Source of the DNA: Desulfarculus sp.
Lineage (GTDB): Bacteria > Desulfobacterota > Desulfarculia > Desulfarculales > Desulfarculaceae
NCBI GenBank assembly: GCA_016218705.1
Contig: JACRDC010000031.1
Span: 1-64,000 of the forward strand
Reading direction: 5' to 3'
Length of the DNA stretch: 64,000 nucleotides
In this document: positions 59,091 to 64,000 of the stretch, piece by piece
How the letters are laid out: each line of letters starts with the position of its first letter
How positions within the stretch are numbered: the stretch's first letter is position 1
Made by a program: the position numbers and the translations under genes
The notes under the pieces: model-generated
Database searches by the model: none
What the model saw: only the letters and a program-made list of their open reading frames with translations
What the model was told of the DNA's origin: nothing

Positions 59091-59165
59091 AGGCAAGTAT
59101 CAGGAAACATCTCAACTATCTATAATGGCATGCCAATAAACCTAATACCAGTTTAGCGCCAACCC

Positions 59166-59235
59166 ATGGCTTTTAGCAAAAAGCCGAGACGCGGGCGGGG
59201 GCAACCCCCGCCCGTTTTGGTTCATCAAAAGCCAT
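59166..59235 (+). terminator. Nested terminator structure after glgA
   Basis: Outer arms ATGGCTTTT (59166-59174) and AAAAGCCAT (59227-59235) enclose the REP-like hairpin GGGCGGGGG-CAA-CCCCCGCCC (59193-59213), which is followed by GTTTTGG. The inner hairpin is probably the terminator of glgA and, read from the other side, may serve the receiver-TPR gene. Confidence 0.6.
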
Positions 59236-59256
59236 CCCTCGGTTATTAAATTGGAC

Positions 59257-60435
59257 TCAGGCGTCCATGGCCTGCATCTGGCCCTGTACCAGGCTCAACA
59301 TCTCCCGGGCCTCGGGGAAGTCGGGGCGCAGGTCCAGGGCCCTGGCCAGGGACTTGTGGGCCGAGGCCAGGTCTTGGCCCTGGTAGTAGGCGCGGCTGAG
59401 GTTGTAGTAGAGGTTCTCGTTATTGGGGGCCAGCCTGAGGGCGCGCTGGTAGTTGGCCACGGCCTCCTTGATCTTGCCCTGCTGGCGGAAGGCGATGCCC
59501 AGGCGGTTGTAGAGGTGGATGTCCTGGGGCCGGGCCGCCAGGGCCTGCTGGAAGGCCTCCTCGGCGTCGGCGTTGAGCCCGGCGCGCATGCAGGCCTCGC
59601 CCACCTTCTGGGCCACCTCGGCGTACTGGTCGCGGGCCTCGCGCATGGCCGCGCGAAAGACCTGCTGGGCCTCCTCCGGGCGGCCCGACTCCGCCAGGAT
59701 CTGGCCCAACTCGATCTGGCGGTCCACGTTCTTGGGGCTGATGCGCACCGCCGCCTGCAGGTGGGACAGGGCCTCGTCCTTGTCGTCCAAGAGCCGGCAC
59801 AGGGTGGCCAGGGCCTCGTGGGCCTTTACGTACTTGGGCGAGAGCTTCACCGCCGCCTGGTAGCATTCCTTGGCCTTTTGCAGGTCTCCCTGGGCCTGGT
59901 GCCATTGGCCCATGGCCAAGAGGGTGCGCGGGCTCTTGGGGTTCTCGGCCAGGGCCGCGCGGAAGCACTGCTGGGCCTCGTCGAACTGGCGGTGTTGCAG
60001 ATAGACCAGCCCCAGGGACAGTTGGGTGTCAATGGCCGTGGGCGCCGAGCGCCTCTCCAGCACCTCGGCGATCTTGTCGTGCAGCATCTGGGCGGTGAAG
60101 GGCTTGAGGATGTAGGCGTCCACCGCGCCCTCGCCGGCGGCGGCCACCTCGGCCTCCTTCATCTCCTCCGAGACCATCAGGAAGGGAACGCGCGCCAGCT
60201 TGTCGTCCTCGCGCACGGCCTTGAGCAGGCTTAAGCCCCCCATGCGGGGCATGGCCCAGTCGCTGATGACCAAGTCCACCAGGTTGCCGCGCAGCTTTTG
60301 CAGGGCCACGTCGCCGTCGTCGGCCTCCAGGATGTGCTTGAAGCCCATGAGGCGCAGCATCTCGCGCAAGGTGCGCCGCATCTTGCGGATGTCGTCCACC
60401 ACCAATACGGTGAGGTTGGGGTCCATGACGGCCAT
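59257..60435 (-). CDS. Response regulator with TPR repeats
   Basis: 392 residues. A receiver domain (LVVDDIRKMRRTLREML; phospho-acceptor D59 in VISDWAMPRMGG; K in AYILKPF) is followed by about seven tetratricopeptide repeats (for example FDEAQQCFRAALAENPKSPRTLLAMGQ). The TPRs would bind a partner when the receiver is phosphorylated. ATG 60435 has GGAG 9 nt upstream; ATG 60444 sits on that site. No kinase nearby. Confidence 0.85.
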   Translation of the reverse strand: MAVMDPNLTVLVVDDIRKMRRTLREMLRLMGFKHILEADDGDVALQKLRGNLVDLVISDWAMPRMGGLSLLKAVREDDKLARVPFLMVSEEMKEAEVAAAGEGAVDAYILKPFTAQMLHDKIAEVLERRSAPTAIDTQLSLGLVYLQHRQFDEAQQCFRAALAENPKSPRTLLAMGQWHQAQGDLQKAKECYQAAVKLSPKYVKAHEALATLCRLLDDKDEALSHLQAAVRISPKNVDRQIELGQILAESGRPEEAQQVFRAAMREARDQYAEVAQKVGEACMRAGLNADAEEAFQQALAARPQDIHLYNRLGIAFRQQGKIKEAVANYQRALRLAPNNENLYYNLSRAYYQGQDLASAHKSLARALDLRPDFPEAREMLSLVQGQMQAMDA

Positions 60436-60611
60436 GTGCAACATCTCCGCGCCGGGCCGCGTCCGGCGTGCAGCGATCAGTGCCCAACCTTGTGGCTCAA
60501 GGCCGATGGAAGCCCTGGCGCCGCCTCCCCTCCCCTGGCGCCAGACTACCGCATGCCGGCCAAGGGGTCAATTTTCACATGGGTGATTTACCCTGGCCGG
60601 GACCCGTGGCC

Positions 60612-61004
60612 TCAGGGCTGGCGGCCCTCCTGGTCGCGCTGGGCAAAGACCCGCCTGGCGGCCTGCATGGCGTTGAGGCTGGCCGGGAAGCCGGCGTACA
60701 CGGCCATCTGCATGATGACCTCCACCACCTCCTGGCGGGAGAGCCCCACGTTGAGGGCGGCGCCCACGTGCCACTCCAATTGGGGGATTGCGTGTCCCAG
60801 GGCGGTCAGCGCCGCCAGGGTGGCGATCTCCCGCGACTTGAGGTCCAGCCCCGGCCGGCTCAGGATGTCGCCAAAGGCAAACTCCACGGCGTGGCGGGCC
60901 AGGTCGGGGGCGATGTCCTCCAGGCCGTTCTGCAAGTACTCCCACCCCTGGGGGTCCAAACGGCCCAGGGTGGCCAGGCCGCGCTGAAAGCGTTCGTCGT
61001 CCAT
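60612..61004 (-). CDS. Carboxymuconolactone decarboxylase-family protein
   Basis: 130 residues of the CMD/AhpD-like helical fold: FAFGDILSRPGLDLKSREIATLAAL, LEWHVGAALNVGLSRQEVVEVIMQM and YAGFPASLNAM. No CxxC redox pair, so it is closer to the decarboxylase type than to AhpD. ATG 61004 has AGGAG upstream; the longer frame lacks one. Substrate unknown. Confidence 0.75.
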   Translation of the reverse strand: MDDERFQRGLATLGRLDPQGWEYLQNGLEDIAPDLARHAVEFAFGDILSRPGLDLKSREIATLAALTALGHAIPQLEWHVGAALNVGLSRQEVVEVIMQMAVYAGFPASLNAMQAARRVFAQRDQEGRQP

Positions 61005-61229
61005 GTGCTTGCTCCTAGTGCTACAGGTCCCGCGCGCAGGAGATACGAGTTGGGGAAAAGGTAAAGCGCCCTGCGGCGCTGATCGTGGCCTGGCAGGCCT
61101 GGCCAACGGCCCGCGTAAATTCATCGCCAACTGCCCAAAGGGAGTGCCGCCGGGCCATCCTCAGGGTTTTTCGCCGGGCATTTTCAGATCGCGCGCTGGC
61201 CAAGGCCCTGCCCTGCCCGAGCCGCCCTT

Positions 61230-62123
61230 TCACTTTCCCTGATTCTTTTCCGGGTGCCCGCCGCTCACTCTCGAGGCGGGGCCGTCCTGGCCGGGGCCGG
61301 CGGGCGGCCCTCCGCTGGGCCGGTAGCCAGCCAGGTCCAGGCACACGCCAGCGTAGCCCAGGGCCAGCAGCGCGGCCAGCAGGCGGCCGCGCAGGGGCTG
61401 GGAGGCGGCCCGGGGCAGGACATCCGGCTCCAGCTCCAGGCGAGCCAGGGGGAAGTGGTCGCGCACCCGCACCTGCCGCCCGGGCAGCAGGGCGCGCACC
61501 GCCTGCTCGGCCTGGCCGATACGCTCCAGCGCCGGGGCGCTCAGGCGGGTGCCGGTCGGCACCCGGGTGGCCAGGCAGGCACCCGAGGGCACCTGGGCGG
61601 TGACGAGCCCCAGGGCCTGGCTCAGGCGGCGCACCGCGGCCTTGTCCAGGCCGGCCCGGGCCAGGGGGCTGTAAACCCCCAGTTCCTTGACCGCCCGGCT
61701 GCCGGGGCGAAAGTCCTGGGCGTCATCCACCTGGCTGCCCTCCACCACGCTGGCCAGGCCCCACTGCCGGGCCAACTGGGTAAGCAAGGTCAGACGCAGG
61801 CGCTTGCAGTAATAACAGCGCTGGCTATCGTTGGCCACGATGTCCGGGTCATTGATCTCACCGGCCTGAAGTTCCACCAGCTCGGCGCCCAGGTGGGCGG
61901 CCAACTGGCGGGCGCGGTCCGCCTCCCAGGGGGGAGTAAGGGGACCCAGGCAGATGGCCGCCTTCACCCCCTGCCCCAGGGCCTGGGTGGCGGCGGCCAG
62001 CAAAAGACTGGAGTCGGCGCCGCCCGAAAAGGCCACCACCAGGGGCGCCAGGCCCCTGATGTCCTCCAGCAGGGCCTGCCAGGTGTCTCGCAGGTCAGGG
62101 GGGATGTCGGCCGAGGGGGGCAC
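61230..62123 (-). CDS. larE: LarE-type sulfur transferase (three-cysteine form)
   Basis: 297 residues. The PP-loop ATP site FSGGADSSLL, then NDSQRCYYCKRLR and PSGACLATRV identify LarE, which inserts sulfur when building the nickel-pincer cofactor. C103, C106 and C183 are all present; this three-cysteine set is that of LarE proteins that hold a [4Fe-4S] cluster, unlike the single-cysteine sacrificial type. Only this lar gene is in the window. GTG 62123 lies 3 nt after the CBS gene stop. Confidence 0.8.
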   Translation of the reverse strand: MPPSADIPPDLRDTWQALLEDIRGLAPLVVAFSGGADSSLLLAAATQALGQGVKAAICLGPLTPPWEADRARQLAAHLGAELVELQAGEINDPDIVANDSQRCYYCKRLRLTLLTQLARQWGLASVVEGSQVDDAQDFRPGSRAVKELGVYSPLARAGLDKAAVRRLSQALGLVTAQVPSGACLATRVPTGTRLSAPALERIGQAEQAVRALLPGRQVRVRDHFPLARLELEPDVLPRAASQPLRGRLLAALLALGYAGVCLDLAGYRPSGGPPAGPGQDGPASRVSGGHPEKNQGK

Positions 62124-62126
62124 GGC

Positions 62127-62720
62127 CTATTCCAGGACTTTGTGCCCCGCGGCGGCCAGGGCCTGGCTCATGGGGCCCAGGTCGGTCTTTTCCAGGCGGA
62201 AGCAGTAGATGCGCCGGTTGGCCTCCGACGACAACAGGGCCACGCTTATCACCTCGCCGCCGTGGTCGCGGATGATGGCGTGCACCTCCTCCAGGGCGTC
62301 CGGACCTGAGCGCAGGGCCACGTCCAGGCGCGAACTATCGCTCAAGAGGCCCAGCAGGGCCACCAGCACCCTGAGCACGTCGGAGAGGGTGATGATGCCC
62401 ACCAGCTTGCCGTGCTCCGTGACCAACAGGCCGGTGAGCTTGTGGTTGTGCAGCAGGCGGGCGGCCTGGTAGATCATCTCCTCGGCGTCCACGGTCAGGG
62501 GGTCCAGGGCCATGAGGTCCTTGACCGTAACCTCGGATAGCAGCGAGGGAAACCAGGCCGAACGCAGCTCGTTGTCTGTCACCAGCCCCTTGAGCTGGCC
62601 GTTCTCCACCACCGGCAGGTGGCGTATGCCGTGCTCGCGCATCAGGTGCAAGGCTTTGTCCACGCTGACGTTGGGCGTGACGGTGACCGGGTTGGGGCTC
62701 ATGTGGTTCTTGACCTTCAC
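62127..62720 (-). CDS. Tandem CBS-domain protein with ACT-like tail
   Basis: 197 residues. Two CBS units (MSPNPVTVTPNVSVDKALHL to LKGLVTDNELR, and KDLMALDPLTVDAEEMIYQ to LVGIITLSDVLRVL) form a nucleotide-sensing pair, followed by an ACT-like segment (ALEEVHAIIRDHGGEVISVALLSS). Likely a sensor of adenine nucleotides. GTG 62720 has GGAG 7 nt upstream; the longer frame (to 62909) has no support. Confidence 0.75.
   Translation of the reverse strand: MKVKNHMSPNPVTVTPNVSVDKALHLMREHGIRHLPVVENGQLKGLVTDNELRSAWFPSLLSEVTVKDLMALDPLTVDAEEMIYQAARLLHNHKLTGLLVTEHGKLVGIITLSDVLRVLVALLGLLSDSSRLDVALRSGPDALEEVHAIIRDHGGEVISVALLSSEANRRIYCFRLEKTDLGPMSQALAAAGHKVLE

Positions 62721-64000
<1,280 letters not shown>

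Overview
The window is GC-rich, densely packed bacterial chromosome. Its gene content points to a deltaproteobacterium (Desulfobacterota), probably close to Desulfarculales. The signs are a CheC-type phosphatase with GGDEF proteins, an AddAB nuclease, a beta-oxidation operon, a sigma-54 promoter, FmdB-, DUF3795- and DUF2939-type small proteins, and a curved-cell type peptidoglycan operon. That placement is inference from content; no rRNA or tRNA gene was found.

Layout. 1-135: the cut end of an insertion sequence. 710-2852 (+): receiver protein, CheC-like phosphatase and diguanylate cyclase, all translationally coupled. 2856-12960 (-): acetyltransferase, then a tightly overlapped run mltB-addB-addA-diguanylate cyclase-HAD phosphatase. 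12970-15351: unknown protein, amidohydrolase, flavodoxin. 15458-20755 (-): a cell-wall shape operon encoding a YkuD peptidase with NTF2-like domain (Csd6/Pgp2-like), a membrane coiled-coil protein, an M99/Csd4-like carboxypeptidase and a bactofilin. 20756-21869: a 1.1 kb non-coding stretch with a hairpin-array repeat and the control region of the fad operon. 21870-27475 (+): fadN-fadA-fadE, in the Bacillus subtilis order and with two operators of the Bacillus FadR type. 27476-31054: an accessory patch with a duplicated 150-bp segment, a second hairpin array, a small membrane protein, a phospholipase A2-like chimeric protein, a lipoprotein and a broken gene.

31134-44291: a secreted Gln/Pro-rich protein, a secreted Lon-type protease, a LUD protein, a DUF374 acyltransferase, a sigma-54-driven small repeat protein, a cNMP/PAS membrane sensor, a Ski2-like helicase, a small beta-rich protein flanked by a copy of the helicase 3' end, an AT-rich TIR gene, a radical SAM protein and DUF3795. 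44515-45974: quinone reductase and DUF2939 genes. 46082-49488 (-): an AT-rich restriction island (cytosine methyltransferase, MORC/MutL-like ATPase, Vsr). 49633-52551 (-): SAM hydrolase, sirtuin, small proteins, FmdB and a metallopeptidase-like protein. 52730-56186 (+): a secreted multidomain protein and a 5-FCL-like protein. 56227-56524: fold-back repeats. 56524-64000: PilZ, glgA, receiver-TPR, CMD, LarE, CBS and the start of pyrG.

Main themes. (1) Intergenic DNA is rich in structured repeats, including a three-copy family of five-hairpin arrays bounded by ATACCAA/TTGGTAT, two copies of which carry an extra hairpin nested inside one of the existing loops. (2) Several signalling proteins use or make cyclic di-GMP: two GGEEF cyclases and a PilZ protein. 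(3) Defence-like genes (TIR, methyltransferase/ATPase/Vsr, phospholipase-type toxin) sit in AT-richer patches that look acquired. (4) The fad operon has twin repressor sites exactly 63 bp apart and a possible leader peptide inside a stem-loop between fadN and fadA.

Starts were chosen by Shine-Dalgarno spacing, and several long open frames were shortened because their 5' parts only shadow genes on the other strand.
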